DNA from: Gammaproteobacteria bacterium MFB021
GTDB taxonomy: Bacteria; Pseudomonadota; Gammaproteobacteria; Pseudomonadales; Halomonadaceae
Length of the DNA stretch: 64,000 bases
Assembly: GCA_000737985.1 (NCBI GenBank)
Contig: JNVT01000058.1
Coordinates: 20,632-84,631 of the forward strand
Direction: 5' to 3'
Below, piece after piece: positions 34,071 to 42,498 of the stretch (position 1 is the stretch's first letter; each line of letters begins with the position of its first letter). Position numbers and translations under genes: made by a program. The notes beneath the pieces were generated by a model. That model was not told the origin of the DNA. It worked only from the letters and a program-made list of their open reading frames with translations, and ran no database searches.

Positions 34071-34454
34071 TCGTTATGGGGGCTCTCGTTGTGTGTGGGC
34101 GCGGGTAGGTGCGATGTACTCTGGTTGCGTGTCTGGCGTATGCGGTCCGGGCGCTTCTGCTTTCTGGTGAAGCGAGTATTTGAGAGTCAGTGTGAACATA
34201 TGATCTATGTGTTGTCGCTATGATCAGGCAAAAAAGGCGGTTCAGGGTGGCGAAAGCCCCTGAGGGGCGTACTGCAACTTTAGTCTCGTACGATTCGGCA
34301 AGTTCATTTTAAATATATGAATAACATGATTTTATTTTTTGTTTGCCTAAAGTCTTAGGCGCTGTGGCGGTCTTCCGCGTTGATGTGGTTTCGTCGTTTG
34401 CGCTAAAAACATATGACCGAATATTGATCATGTGTTTAAGCACCGGAGACGATC
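34071..34454 (+). promoter_or_regulatory. AT-rich promoter region of the tetritol dehydrogenase/importer operon
   Basis: This stretch is visibly AT-richer than its surroundings. It carries AACATATGATC at 34195-34205. An imperfect inverted repeat lies at 34408-34438, with AACATATGACC on the left and GATCATGTGTT on the right. A weak promoter TTGCGC (34398)-N18-TATTGA (34422) would place the second motif in the spacer. A further TATATGAATAACATGAT segment lies near 34313. No gene is seen. Confidence 0.55.
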
Positions 34455-35567
34455 ATGTCCGACGCTACCGCCACATCCGCTCAGCACGACGCCAGCGGCG
34501 CCATCCCCAAGACCATGAAAGCCGTGGTGGCCTACGCCCCCGGTGACTATCGCTATGAAGAGGTGCCGGTCCCCGAGATCGACGACAAGGAGATTCTGGT
34601 CAAGGTCGAGGGGTGCGGCATCTGCGCCGGTGACATCAAGTCCTACGACGGAGCGCCCAGCTTCTGGGGCGACGAGACCCAGCCCGCCTACATCAAGGCG
34701 CCGATGATCCCGGGCCACGAGTTCATCGGCCGGGTGGTCAAGGTCGGTGCCCAGGTCGAGGGCTACCAGCCCGGTGACCGGGTGATCTCGGAGCAGATCG
34801 TGCCGTGCTGGAACTGCCGCTTCTGCAACCGCGGCCAGTACTGGATGTGCGAGAAGCACGACCTCTACGGCTTCCAGAACAATGTCAACGGCGGCATGGC
34901 CGAGTACATGAAGTTCACCAAGGAGGCGATCAACTACCACGTGCCCGAGGAGCTGCCGCTGGAGAAGGCGATCCTCATCGAGCCCTACGCCTGCTCGCTG
35001 CATGCGGTGCAGCGCGCTCGGATCGAGCTGGGCGACGTGGTGGTGCTCTCGGGTGCCGGCACCCTAGGGCTGGGCATGGTCGGGGCGGCCAAGAAGGCCG
35101 GTGCCGAGAAGTTGATCGTGCTCGATCTGTTCGACGAGCGTCTGGAACTGGCCAAGCGCTTCGGTGCCGATCTCACCCTCAACCCCAAGCGCGACGACGT
35201 GGTCTCGATCATCAAGGAGATGACCGGCGGCTACGGCTGCGACGTCTATATCGAGGCGACCGGGCATCCCAAGTCGGTGGAGCAGGGGCTGTCGATGATC
35301 CGCAAGCTGGGGCGCTTCGTCGAGTTCAGCGTGTTCAAGGACCCGGTCAGCGTCGACTGGAGCATCATCTCCGACCGCAAGGAGCTCGACGTGCTCGGCT
35401 CCCACCTGGGCCCTTACTGCTATCCGCTGGTGATCGAGGGCATCCGCAACGGCGACTTCCCCACCGAAGGCGTGGTCACTCACAAGCTGCCGCTGGAGAA
35501 GTACGAAGAGGGCTTCGAGCTGATGAAGAGCGGGTCCAAGTCGCTGAAGATCGTGCTGATCCCTTGA
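34455..35567 (+). CDS. eltD: Zinc-dependent erythritol/L-threitol dehydrogenase (EltD-like)
   Basis: The 370-residue medium-chain dehydrogenase has catalytic-zinc residues in CGICAGD (Cys57) and GHEF. The structural-zinc cysteines are in CWNCRFCNRGQYWMC. The NAD motif is GAGTLGLGMVGAAK. Segments SEQIVPCWNC, KHDLYGF, RKLGRFVEF and KELDVLGSHLGPYCYP match the EltD erythritol/L-threitol dehydrogenase described in Mycobacterium smegmatis. It should oxidise the tetritol to L-erythrulose with NAD+. It heads the importer operon, and its promoter region carries CATATGA motifs. A second homologue lies at 41065-42195. Confidence 0.85.
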   Translation: MSDATATSAQHDASGAIPKTMKAVVAYAPGDYRYEEVPVPEIDDKEILVKVEGCGICAGDIKSYDGAPSFWGDETQPAYIKAPMIPGHEFIGRVVKVGAQVEGYQPGDRVISEQIVPCWNCRFCNRGQYWMCEKHDLYGFQNNVNGGMAEYMKFTKEAINYHVPEELPLEKAILIEPYACSLHAVQRARIELGDVVVLSGAGTLGLGMVGAAKKAGAEKLIVLDLFDERLELAKRFGADLTLNPKRDDVVSIIKEMTGGYGCDVYIEATGHPKSVEQGLSMIRKLGRFVEFSVFKDPVSVDWSIISDRKELDVLGSHLGPYCYPLVIEGIRNGDFPTEGVVTHKLPLEKYEEGFELMKSGSKSLKIVLIP

Positions 35568-35633
35568 ATCTGAGCCGCCGCTCACCAGTTTGGCGGGCGG
35601 CGGCGCACAGCGCCTGACAGGAGGGCTCTGGTC

Positions 35634-36284
35634 ATGAGTGCAACCGTTGCAGCCCGGCCGCGCAGGCCCGGCAAGACACGCCGGCGGGTGATTCTGGGGG
35701 CCGTGGTGGTGGCGGTCATCGCCGCCATGGCGTGGGATACCACGGTGGTCGAGATCGGCCACGAGGCGGAGCTGGCCGGCGGCTTCTCCGCCGCCACCTA
35801 TGGTAGCGAGCATTTCCCGGCGATCCAGAAGAGCGTGGAGCAGCGCGCGGTGCCGGCCGCTGAGCTTGCCACCGCGGTGCTCGCGGATGCCAGCGCCGCC
35901 GGGCAGAAGTACGGCGTCGGCGACAGCTTCGGCCCGGTGGTGCCGGTGACCTTCACCGGCGTGGTGGGCGAGGCGCGCTCGGGCATCTATACGGTGGCGG
36001 TCGAGGGTGTGCCGGCGGCGATCACCATTCGCGTGCAGACCGGCCCGGCGATCAACGGCACCGACCTGCGTGATGCCACCGGCGAGATCAGCTTCGGCGA
36101 GTTCACCAACCAGATCGAGTACCAGAACGCCGGTGCCTCGATCAACGATGCCATGAAGGCCGCCGTGCTGGCGGATATCGACACCGCCGACCTGAGTGGC
36201 AAGACGGTGACGGTGACCGGCGTGTTCAAGCTGATCAACCCCAAGAACTGGCTGGTGACGCCGGTGAGGATGGACGTCGAATGA
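35634..36284 (+). CDS. DUF2291-family membrane-anchored protein of sugar ABC operons
   Basis: This 216-residue protein has one N-terminal transmembrane anchor (RVILGAVVVAVIAAMAW) followed by an exported domain. The domain has SAATYGSEHFPAIQKSVEQR, FTGVVGEARSGIYTVAVEGVP and NQIEYQNAGASINDAM (all quoted in part). The pattern corresponds to DUF2291, which recurs beside ribose-type sugar importers but has no assigned activity. The stop overlaps the ATPase gene (ATGA), implying coordinated synthesis. It might assist substrate capture or transporter assembly; that is speculation. Confidence 0.75.
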   Translation: MSATVAARPRRPGKTRRRVILGAVVVAVIAAMAWDTTVVEIGHEAELAGGFSAATYGSEHFPAIQKSVEQRAVPAAELATAVLADASAAGQKYGVGDSFGPVVPVTFTGVVGEARSGIYTVAVEGVPAAITIRVQTGPAINGTDLRDATGEISFGEFTNQIEYQNAGASINDAMKAAVLADIDTADLSGKTVTVTGVFKLINPKNWLVTPVRMDVE

Positions 36285-37855
36285 GTCACCTAGACAGCAC
36301 CGCGCCGGCCCCCGCGGCTGCGTCCGGCGATGCCCGGCGCGACGACGAAGTGGTGCTTTCGGCGCGCAACGTGGCCAAGTCCTTCGGCAGCGTGCAGGCG
36401 CTGAAGACGGTCAATTTCGATGTCTTCCGCGGCCAGGTAACCACCCTGTTCGGCGAGAACGGGGCGGGCAAGTCGACCCTGATGAAGGTGCTCTCCGGGG
36501 TGATCCAGCCGACCTCCGGCGAGATCGTGCTCGACGGCGAGCCGGTGCGCTTCGCCTCGACCACCGATGCCACCCGGCTGGGCATCTCGATCATCCACCA
36601 GGAGCTGAGCCTGGCGCCCAATCTGAGCGTGCGCGACAACATCTTCATGGGCCGCGAGATCAAGGGCCCGACGGGGATCGACTTCGCTGAGGAGGCGCGT
36701 CAGACGCGGGCGCTGATGGAGGCGCTGGACGAGCCGATCGACCCGCTGACGCCAGTGGAGGATCTGCGTCTCGGCCAGCAGCAGATCGTCGAGATCGCCC
36801 GCGCGCTGTCGGTCAACTCACGCATCCTGATCATGGATGAGCCGACCTCGGCGCTCTCGGCCTCCGAGGTCGAGGTGCTGTTCCGGGTCATTCGCGATCT
36901 CAAGAGTCGCGGCGTGTCGATCGTCTATATCTCCCACCATCTGGAAGAGGCGCTGACCATCACCGATCACGCCGTGGTGCTGCGCGACGGGGTGATGACC
37001 GCCTATGCCAAGCGTGCCGACATCGATCTGGAGTGGATCGTGCGCAACATGGTGGGCGACAACTTCGACCTCGGCTCGCCGCCCACCGGACATACCATCG
37101 GCGAGGTGGCACTGGCGATCGAGGAGGTCAGCGTAGCCGACGTCAACGTGCCCGAGCGCTCGGTGGTCGACCGCCTGTCTCTCACGGTGCGCGCCGGCGA
37201 GATCGTCTGCATCTATGGGCTGATGGGGGCGGGGCGCACCGAGCTTCTGGAGTGCATCGCCGGGCGCGTGCCGCTGAGTGGCGGCCGGGTGCTGCTGGAG
37301 GGCGTCGATGTCTCCCGCCTGAGCATCGCCGAGCGCATCGACAACGGCCTGGTGCTGGTCCCCGAGGATCGCCAGCGCGACGGCCTGGTGCAGACCATGT
37401 CGGTGGGCGAGAACCTGTCGCTGGCGAGCATCAAGGCGTTCACCAAGGGGCTTCTGACCTCCGGCAGCCGCGAGCGCGGGGTCATCGACGAGTCGATCGC
37501 CAGCGTGCACATCAAGACCGATGGGCCGCGCGCCGACATCGGTTCGCTCTCCGGCGGCAACCAGCAGAAGGTGGTGATCGGCAAGATGCTGGCGACCCAC
37601 CCGAGGGTGGTGCTGCTCGATGAGCCCAGTCGTGGCATCGACATCGGGGCCAAGGCCGAGGTGTTCAAGCTGCTGGCCGAGGGCGCGGCCCGGCAGGGGC
37701 TAGCGGTGATCTTCTCCACTTCCGAAGTCGGCGAGTGCCTGAGTATCGCCCACCGCATCGTGGTGATGAGCCGGGGACGCATCGCGGCCGAGTTCGGCGC
37801 CGATGTCTCCAAGGAGCAGATCATGGCCGCCTCCGGGGAGTCGGTGGTCGCCTGA
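36281..37855 (+). CDS. Sugar ABC importer ATPase, RbsA-type (two nucleotide-binding domains)
   Basis: The 524-residue protein has two ABC domains in tandem. The first shows Walker A GENGAGKST, a DLRLGQQQIVEIARALS signature and Walker B ILIMDEPTSAL. The second has the degenerate Walker A GLMGAGRTE, signature LSGGNQQKVVIGK and Walker B VVLLDEPSRGID. This asymmetry is typical of RbsA/XylG. It energises import by the downstream permease and periplasmic receptor. Operon context makes tetritols the likely substrate. It corresponds to EryE-like ATPases of erythritol operons in rhizobia. Confidence 0.92.
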   Translation: MSHLDSTAPAPAAASGDARRDDEVVLSARNVAKSFGSVQALKTVNFDVFRGQVTTLFGENGAGKSTLMKVLSGVIQPTSGEIVLDGEPVRFASTTDATRLGISIIHQELSLAPNLSVRDNIFMGREIKGPTGIDFAEEARQTRALMEALDEPIDPLTPVEDLRLGQQQIVEIARALSVNSRILIMDEPTSALSASEVEVLFRVIRDLKSRGVSIVYISHHLEEALTITDHAVVLRDGVMTAYAKRADIDLEWIVRNMVGDNFDLGSPPTGHTIGEVALAIEEVSVADVNVPERSVVDRLSLTVRAGEIVCIYGLMGAGRTELLECIAGRVPLSGGRVLLEGVDVSRLSIAERIDNGLVLVPEDRQRDGLVQTMSVGENLSLASIKAFTKGLLTSGSRERGVIDESIASVHIKTDGPRADIGSLSGGNQQKVVIGKMLATHPRVVLLDEPSRGIDIGAKAEVFKLLAEGAARQGLAVIFSTSEVGECLSIAHRIVVMSRGRIAAEFGADVSKEQIMAASGESVVA

Positions 37856-37940
37856 ACGGATGATCGCTCGAGGGCCGCCTGAGCGCGTTACGCGCCGGGT
37901 CGCGCCGACAGACGTTGTGGATTTCACGAAGGAGTCGTTT

Positions 37941-39074
37941 ATGTCCAATCACAGTCACACAGCGCGGCGTCAGGGCGGAGGCTTCGATCTGGGGCGCATG
38001 CTGCTCGAGGGGCGCGCCTTCTTCGCCCTGATCGCGATCATCGTGATCTTCTCGCTGCTGTCGCCGGTCTACTTCTCGACCGGCAATTTCCTGACGATGT
38101 CGTCCCACGTGGCGATCTTCGGGCTGCTCTCCATCGGCATGCTGCTGGTGATCCTGACCGGCGGTATCGACCTCTCGGTGGGGTCGACCCTGGGCCTGTG
38201 CGGGGTGGTCGCGGGCTTTCTGATGCAGGGTGTGACGCTGGATGCGTTCGGCGTCACGCTGTATCCGCCGGTATGGGTGGTGGTGATTCTCACCTGCGCG
38301 GTAGGGGCCTTCATCGGCGCCATCAACGGCGTGCTGATCGCCTACTTTAAGGTGCCGGCGTTCGTCGCCACCCTGGGCCTGCTCTACGTCGCCCGCGGGG
38401 TCGCCCTGCTGATGACCGACGGCCTGACCTATAACAACCTCGGCGGCGATCCGGCACTCGGCAACACCGGCTTCGACTGGCTCGGTTTCAATCGCCTGTT
38501 CGGCGTGCCGGTGGGGGTCTGGGTGCTGGCGATCGTGGCGGTGGTCACCCTGCTGGCGCTGGCGCGCACGCCCTTCGGACGCTGGGTCTACTCCACCGGC
38601 GGCAATGCCCGCGCTGCGGAGCTCTCCGGGGTGCCGGTCAAGCGCGTCCAGGTCTCGGTCTATGTGCTCTCGGGTATCTGTGCGGCGATCGCCGGGCTGG
38701 TGCTGTCATCGCAGCTCACCTCCGCTGGCCCCACCGCGGGCACCACCTACGAGCTGACTGCGATCGCCGGGGTGGTGATCGGCGGTGCGGCGCTGACCGG
38801 TGGTCGCGGCGGCGTGCGCGGCACGCTGCTGGGGGCCTTCGTCATCGGCTTTCTGTCCGACGGCCTGGTCATCATCGGGGTCTCCTCCTACTGGCAGACC
38901 GTGTTCACCGGCGCGGTGATCGTGCTGGCGGTGCTGCTCAACAGCATTCAGTACGGCGGACGGCGCAAGACAGCCGCGCAGACGTCCGCGACGCCCTCTT
39001 CTCCCGCTGCGTCTTCGGGGCAGGCCCCGGGCGACGGGAAAAGCCCAGCCGCCAAGCCGGCAACCCAGCATTGA
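37941..39074 (+). CDS. Sugar ABC importer permease, RbsC-type
   Basis: This 377-residue membrane protein has about ten helices and the BPD_transp_2 signature. Examples are LVILTGGIDLSVGSTLGLCG, VPAFVATLGLLYVARG and the cytoplasmic coupling motif ARTPFGRWVYSTGGN with ARAAELSGV. The last 40 residues form a Ser/Pro/Ala-rich cytoplasmic tail not usual in RbsC. I chose the ATG at 37941 after GAAGGAG; the open frame begins farther upstream within the ATPase gene. It forms the channel of the putative tetritol importer. Confidence 0.9.
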   Translation: MSNHSHTARRQGGGFDLGRMLLEGRAFFALIAIIVIFSLLSPVYFSTGNFLTMSSHVAIFGLLSIGMLLVILTGGIDLSVGSTLGLCGVVAGFLMQGVTLDAFGVTLYPPVWVVVILTCAVGAFIGAINGVLIAYFKVPAFVATLGLLYVARGVALLMTDGLTYNNLGGDPALGNTGFDWLGFNRLFGVPVGVWVLAIVAVVTLLALARTPFGRWVYSTGGNARAAELSGVPVKRVQVSVYVLSGICAAIAGLVLSSQLTSAGPTAGTTYELTAIAGVVIGGAALTGGRGGVRGTLLGAFVIGFLSDGLVIIGVSSYWQTVFTGAVIVLAVLLNSIQYGGRRKTAAQTSATPSSPAASSGQAPGDGKSPAAKPATQH

Positions 39075-39162
39075 GGTGGTGCCCAAGCCGCACCCCTCGA
39101 CGCCACTGACTCAGACAACGACTCGTACAACGACAGACAACCGCAAAAGAAGGGTGACCATC

Positions 39163-40119
39163 ATGCTCAAGACAGGAAAACGCCTGCTGATCGCAGCCCT
39201 CGCCCTGAGTGCGCCGCTGCTCGCCGGTAGCGCACTGGCGCAGGACAAGGGGCTGATCTCGATCATCGTCAACGACCCCTCCAACCCCTATTGGCTGACC
39301 GAGGGCAAGATCGCTCAGCAGACCGCCGAGGAGCTCGGCTACTCGGCCAACGTCAGCGCCCACAAGGGCGATACCAACACCGAGAGCCGCCAGATCGATA
39401 CCGCGATCACCAACAAGGCCAAGGCGATCATTCTCGACCCGGCCAATGCCGATGGCTCGGTGGGCGCGGTGCGCAAGGCGGTCGACGCCGGCATCCCGGT
39501 GTTCCTGGTCAACGCCGAGATCAACCAGCAGGGGCTGGCCAAGGCGCAGCTGGTCTCCAACAACGCCCAGGGGGCGGCAGTGGGCGCGCAGCAGTGGGTC
39601 CAGGCGGTGGGCGATTCGGCCAAGTACGTCGAGCTCAAGGGCGCTCCCTCGGACAACAACGCCGCTACCCGTTCCAACGGCTACCGCACCGTGCTGAGCC
39701 AGTATCCGGACCTGCAGAAGGTGGGTGAAGACGTCGCCAACTGGGATCGCACTCAGGGCTACAACAAGATGCAGAGCCTGCTGCAGGCGCATCCCGACAT
39801 TCAGGGTGTGATCAGCGGCAACGACGAGATGGCCCTCGGCGCGATCGCCGCGCTCAAGGAGGCCGGCAAGCTGAAGGACGTCGTGGTCGGTGGCTTCGAC
39901 GGCTCCCCGGATGCGGTGGATGCGATCAAGTCCGGCGAGCTGGCCTATACCGTGCTGCAGCCGGTGGCGATCTTCTCCAAGGCCGCGGTACAGATGGCCG
40001 ACAAGTACATCCAGACCGGCAGCACCGGCCTGAAAGGGGAAAAGCACCTGTTCGACTGCATCCTGATCACCCCGGACAACGTCGACAAGTACGTCTCGCC
40101 GTTCGTGCTCAAGCAGTAA
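39163..40119 (+). CDS. Periplasmic sugar-binding protein of the ABC importer (RbsB-type)
   Basis: The 318-residue receptor has a signal peptide (LLIAALALSAPLLAGSALA|QDK) and a type I periplasmic-binding fold. Recognisable parts are IIVNDPSNPYWLTEGKIAQQ, AIILDPANADGSVGAVRKAV, IPVFLVNAEI and VISGNDEMALGAIAALKEAG. I chose the ATG at 39163 after AAGAAGG, since it starts the signal peptide directly. It is the last gene of the importer operon. The stop codon lies in a 14-bp tandem repeat. The ligand is inferred from neighbours to be erythritol, threitol or a related polyol. Confidence 0.88.
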   Translation: MLKTGKRLLIAALALSAPLLAGSALAQDKGLISIIVNDPSNPYWLTEGKIAQQTAEELGYSANVSAHKGDTNTESRQIDTAITNKAKAIILDPANADGSVGAVRKAVDAGIPVFLVNAEINQQGLAKAQLVSNNAQGAAVGAQQWVQAVGDSAKYVELKGAPSDNNAATRSNGYRTVLSQYPDLQKVGEDVANWDRTQGYNKMQSLLQAHPDIQGVISGNDEMALGAIAALKEAGKLKDVVVGGFDGSPDAVDAIKSGELAYTVLQPVAIFSKAAVQMADKYIQTGSTGLKGEKHLFDCILITPDNVDKYVSPFVLKQ

Positions 40120-40150
40120 CTATCAAGCAGTAACCATCAAGCAGTAACTA
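40109..40150 (+). repeat. Three 14-bp tandem repeats spanning the receptor stop codon
   Basis: The unit TCAAGCAGTAAC(T/C)A occurs three times in a row, at 40109, 40123 and 40137. The first copy encodes the last residues and stop of the receptor gene. The period is not a multiple of three. Confidence 0.95.
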
Positions 40151-40182
40151 TCCGGTGGCCCGGCCGCCGGTCGTGACCTCTT

Positions 40183-40209
40183 CTCGCCGCGGGTATCCCC
40201 CGCGGCGAG
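40183..40209 (+). terminator. Hairpin after the importer operon, probable terminator
   Basis: An 11-bp perfect stem CTCGCCGCGGG/CCCGCGGCGAG with loop TATCC lies 63 bp after the receptor gene. TTCGTT follows, a weak T tract. Confidence 0.65.
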
Positions 40210-40283
40210 TTCGTTGGCGTTGGCGCGTGAGAGGCTGGCTAGGGAATGGATGCCTGATTGCGACTCGATAGGCTGGGGGAGGG

Positions 40284-41072
40284 CTAGCGTCGAATCAGGC
40301 GATAGCGGATACCCGCCTCGTCCAGCGCCTCGCGCTGGGGCGGCGCGAGCCCTGCGTCGATCAGCACCAGGTCGAATTCGCTGAGATCGGCCAGCCGGTG
40401 CAGCGCGCTGTGGCCGAACTTGGCGCTGTGCACCAGCAGGATGCGGCGCTCGGCGGCGGCCATCTGGGCGCGCTTGATCTGGGTCACCGCCGGGTCCTGC
40501 ACGTAGGCGGTGGTGCCGAGGATCGCCGAGGCGGAGAGCACCGCCACATTGGCGCGCAGGCTGGCCAGGGTCTGCTCGCAGAGCAGGCCGAAAGTGGCGT
40601 TGAAGCGTGGCTGGTAGTCGCCGCCCAAGGTGATCAGGCGGATATCACTGGTCGCCTTGAGCCGCTCGATGCTCTCCAGGCCGTTGGTGATCACGGTCAG
40701 CGGTGCGCGCTCCGGCAGCAGCATGGCGAGCGCGGCGCAGGTGGTGGAGTCGTCGAGGATCAGCGCCTCGCCGGCGGCGATCTCCTGCAGCGCGGCGCGG
40801 GCCAGGGCGCGCTTCTCGCCGGCGGCGAGCTGGGTGCGCAGGGCGAAGTTGCTCTCGAACACGCTGGAGGCGCGGGTAGTGACGCCGCCGTGCTGCTTGT
40901 TGACCATGCCCTGGGCAGCGAGGGCATCGAGATCGCGGTGCACCGTCATGCGGCTGACGCCGAAGCGGGTGGCCAGCTCGTCGACCTGTGCGGCGCCGGC
41001 CTGGATCACATAGTCGAGCAGTGCCTGGCGGCGCGCGGTGGCGTCCCGTTGGCGTTTGGGCGTGTCAGTCAT
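40284..41072 (-). CDS. DeoR/GlpR-family transcriptional regulator
   Basis: The 262-residue protein has an N-terminal DeoR helix-turn-helix (AAQVDELATRFGVSRMTVHR, then DLDALAAQGMV). The C-terminal sugar-phosphate-sensing DeoRC domain has LILDDSTTCAALAMLL, TNGLESIERL and RILLVHSAKFG. The family usually represses sugar or polyol genes until a phosphorylated intermediate binds. It overlaps the upstream dehydrogenase gene by 8 bp. It therefore probably controls that gene and the divergent kinase operon through the region at 42196-42498. Confidence 0.9.
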   Translation of the reverse strand: MTDTPKRQRDATARRQALLDYVIQAGAAQVDELATRFGVSRMTVHRDLDALAAQGMVNKQHGGVTTRASSVFESNFALRTQLAAGEKRALARAALQEIAAGEALILDDSTTCAALAMLLPERAPLTVITNGLESIERLKATSDIRLITLGGDYQPRFNATFGLLCEQTLASLRANVAVLSASAILGTTAYVQDPAVTQIKRAQMAAAERRILLVHSAKFGHSALHRLADLSEFDLVLIDAGLAPPQREALDEAGIRYRLIRR

Positions 41073-42195
41073 CCTGGGTCAGCACCACCTTGATCGAGTC
41101 GCGCCGGGCGGCGATCTCGAAACCGCGTTCGAACTCACTGAGCGGTACGCGATGAGTGACGATGCCGCGGGTGGTCACCAGGCCGCGGGCGAGCAGGTCG
41201 ATCGCCACCGGATAGGTGTGGGGCGAGAGGTGAGAGCCGCGAATGTCGAGCTCCTTGCGGTCGCCGATGGTCGACCAGTCGACCTGGGTCGGCTCCTTGA
41301 ACACGCTGAACTCGACGAAGCGGCCCAGCTTGCGTAGTGCCTCAAGCCCCTGGATCACCCCGCTGGGCGAGCCGGTGGCGTCGATGTAGACGTCGCAGCC
41401 GTAGCCGTTGGTGAGGGCGCGCACCTCGCCGGCGATGTCGTCGCGATGCGGGTTGAAGAGATGCTCGGCGCCGTACTCCCGAGCCAGCTCGAGGCGGTCG
41501 TCATGGGTGTCGACCAGGATCAGCCGCTTGGGCGTCTTGAGCCGGGCGAGCTGGACCATGGCCAGGCCGATCGGACCGCCGCCGGCGATCACCACGGTAT
41601 CGTCGAACTGGATCTCGGCGCGGTTCACCGCATGAATGCCGCAGGCGAGGGGTTCCAGAAAGGCGGCATCCTCCACCGACAGCCGCGGGTCGACCGGGTG
41701 CAGTACGGCATTCTCGGGTACGCGCAGGTACTCGGCCATGCCGCCATCGGCGACGCCGCCCTGAAAGCCGAAGATGTGGTGCACCTCGCACATCCAGTAG
41801 TGGCCGCGCTGGCAGTAGAAGCACTGGCGGCAGGGGATGATCTGCTCCGGCACCACGCGCTGGCCCAGCGTCACGCCGCCGAAGTGTTCGGCGGCACCTT
41901 CACCGAGGGCCACGATCTCGCCGGCGAATTCGTGGCCGACGATCATCGGCGGCTTGACGAAAGCGTCGAAACGCTCGCCGTCGCCCCAGTACATGGCGGC
42001 GCCGTCGCGGCACTTGAGGTCGCTGCCGCAGATGCCGCAGGCGTGAATCTTGAGGATCAGCTCCCGTGGCCCCGGGCGCGGCGTGGCCACCTGCTCGAGC
42101 CGGTAATCGCCCGGCCCGTGGCAGACCACGGCGTGCATGGTGTCGGGCAGCGCGGCGGCGCGATGGGCGTCAGTGCTGGAGGCGGGGCTTGGCAT
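41065..42195 (-). CDS. Zinc-dependent polyol dehydrogenase, second EltD-like paralogue
   Basis: The 376-residue medium-chain dehydrogenase has catalytic-zinc residues in CGICGSD and GHEF. The structural-zinc cysteines are in CRQCFYCQRGHYWMC, and the NAD motif is GGGPIGLAMVQLA. The stretch RKLGRFVEFSVFKEP and the SHLSPHTYP tail are shared with the EltD-like enzyme at 34455. Differences around the substrate site suggest a different polyol or stereoisomer, for example D-threitol. I chose the ATG at 42195 after GGGAGAG. It is co-transcribed with the DeoR gene and divergent from the kinase operon. Confidence 0.85.
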   Translation of the reverse strand: MPSPASSTDAHRAAALPDTMHAVVCHGPGDYRLEQVATPRPGPRELILKIHACGICGSDLKCRDGAAMYWGDGERFDAFVKPPMIVGHEFAGEIVALGEGAAEHFGGVTLGQRVVPEQIIPCRQCFYCQRGHYWMCEVHHIFGFQGGVADGGMAEYLRVPENAVLHPVDPRLSVEDAAFLEPLACGIHAVNRAEIQFDDTVVIAGGGPIGLAMVQLARLKTPKRLILVDTHDDRLELAREYGAEHLFNPHRDDIAGEVRALTNGYGCDVYIDATGSPSGVIQGLEALRKLGRFVEFSVFKEPTQVDWSTIGDRKELDIRGSHLSPHTYPVAIDLLARGLVTTRGIVTHRVPLSEFERGFEIAARRDSIKVVLTQDD

Positions 42196-42498
42196 GCGGC
42201 TCTCCCGTATGAATGAGCGGGCAGGGGCCCTGGAGGTCGTTCCTTGCAGTCGACCCTGGCAATCTACGTCCATTCATAACATTTTGGCGTTATTTTGGAT
42301 GCCTGACTTTGGTCTAGCGGTCGATTCTGTATTCGGTGATTTTTTTTAATTATATGAAAATAAAGAAATTAATTGATTATCTCTTATGGGATAACACCAT
42401 CGTCTAACGCTGTGAAATCACAATTCAGTGTTAGAAATGCCGGAGTCGGTCGATCGTCGGCCGGCGCTCAACGCGTCTCTACGGGGCAGGAGGCAGAC
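42196..42498. promoter_or_regulatory. Divergent promoter region between the dehydrogenase and kinase operons
   Basis: This 303-bp region is AT-rich in the middle (around 42335-42385). It contains ATAAC...GTTAT (42276-42293). A second inverted repeat has CTAACGCTG (42404-42412) and CAGTGTTAG (42426-42434), matching at 8 of 9 positions with a 13-bp spacer. Both are candidate operators for the DeoR-family regulator. An open frame continues upstream from the kinase into this region, but its lack of conserved features argues against translation. Confidence 0.55.

Noticed and set aside
42373..42498. N-terminal extension of the FGGY kinase starting at ATG 42373
   Set aside because: The GTG at 42499 has a perfect AGGAGG box and starts the conserved ATP motif; the upstream sequence overlaps AT-rich putative operators.
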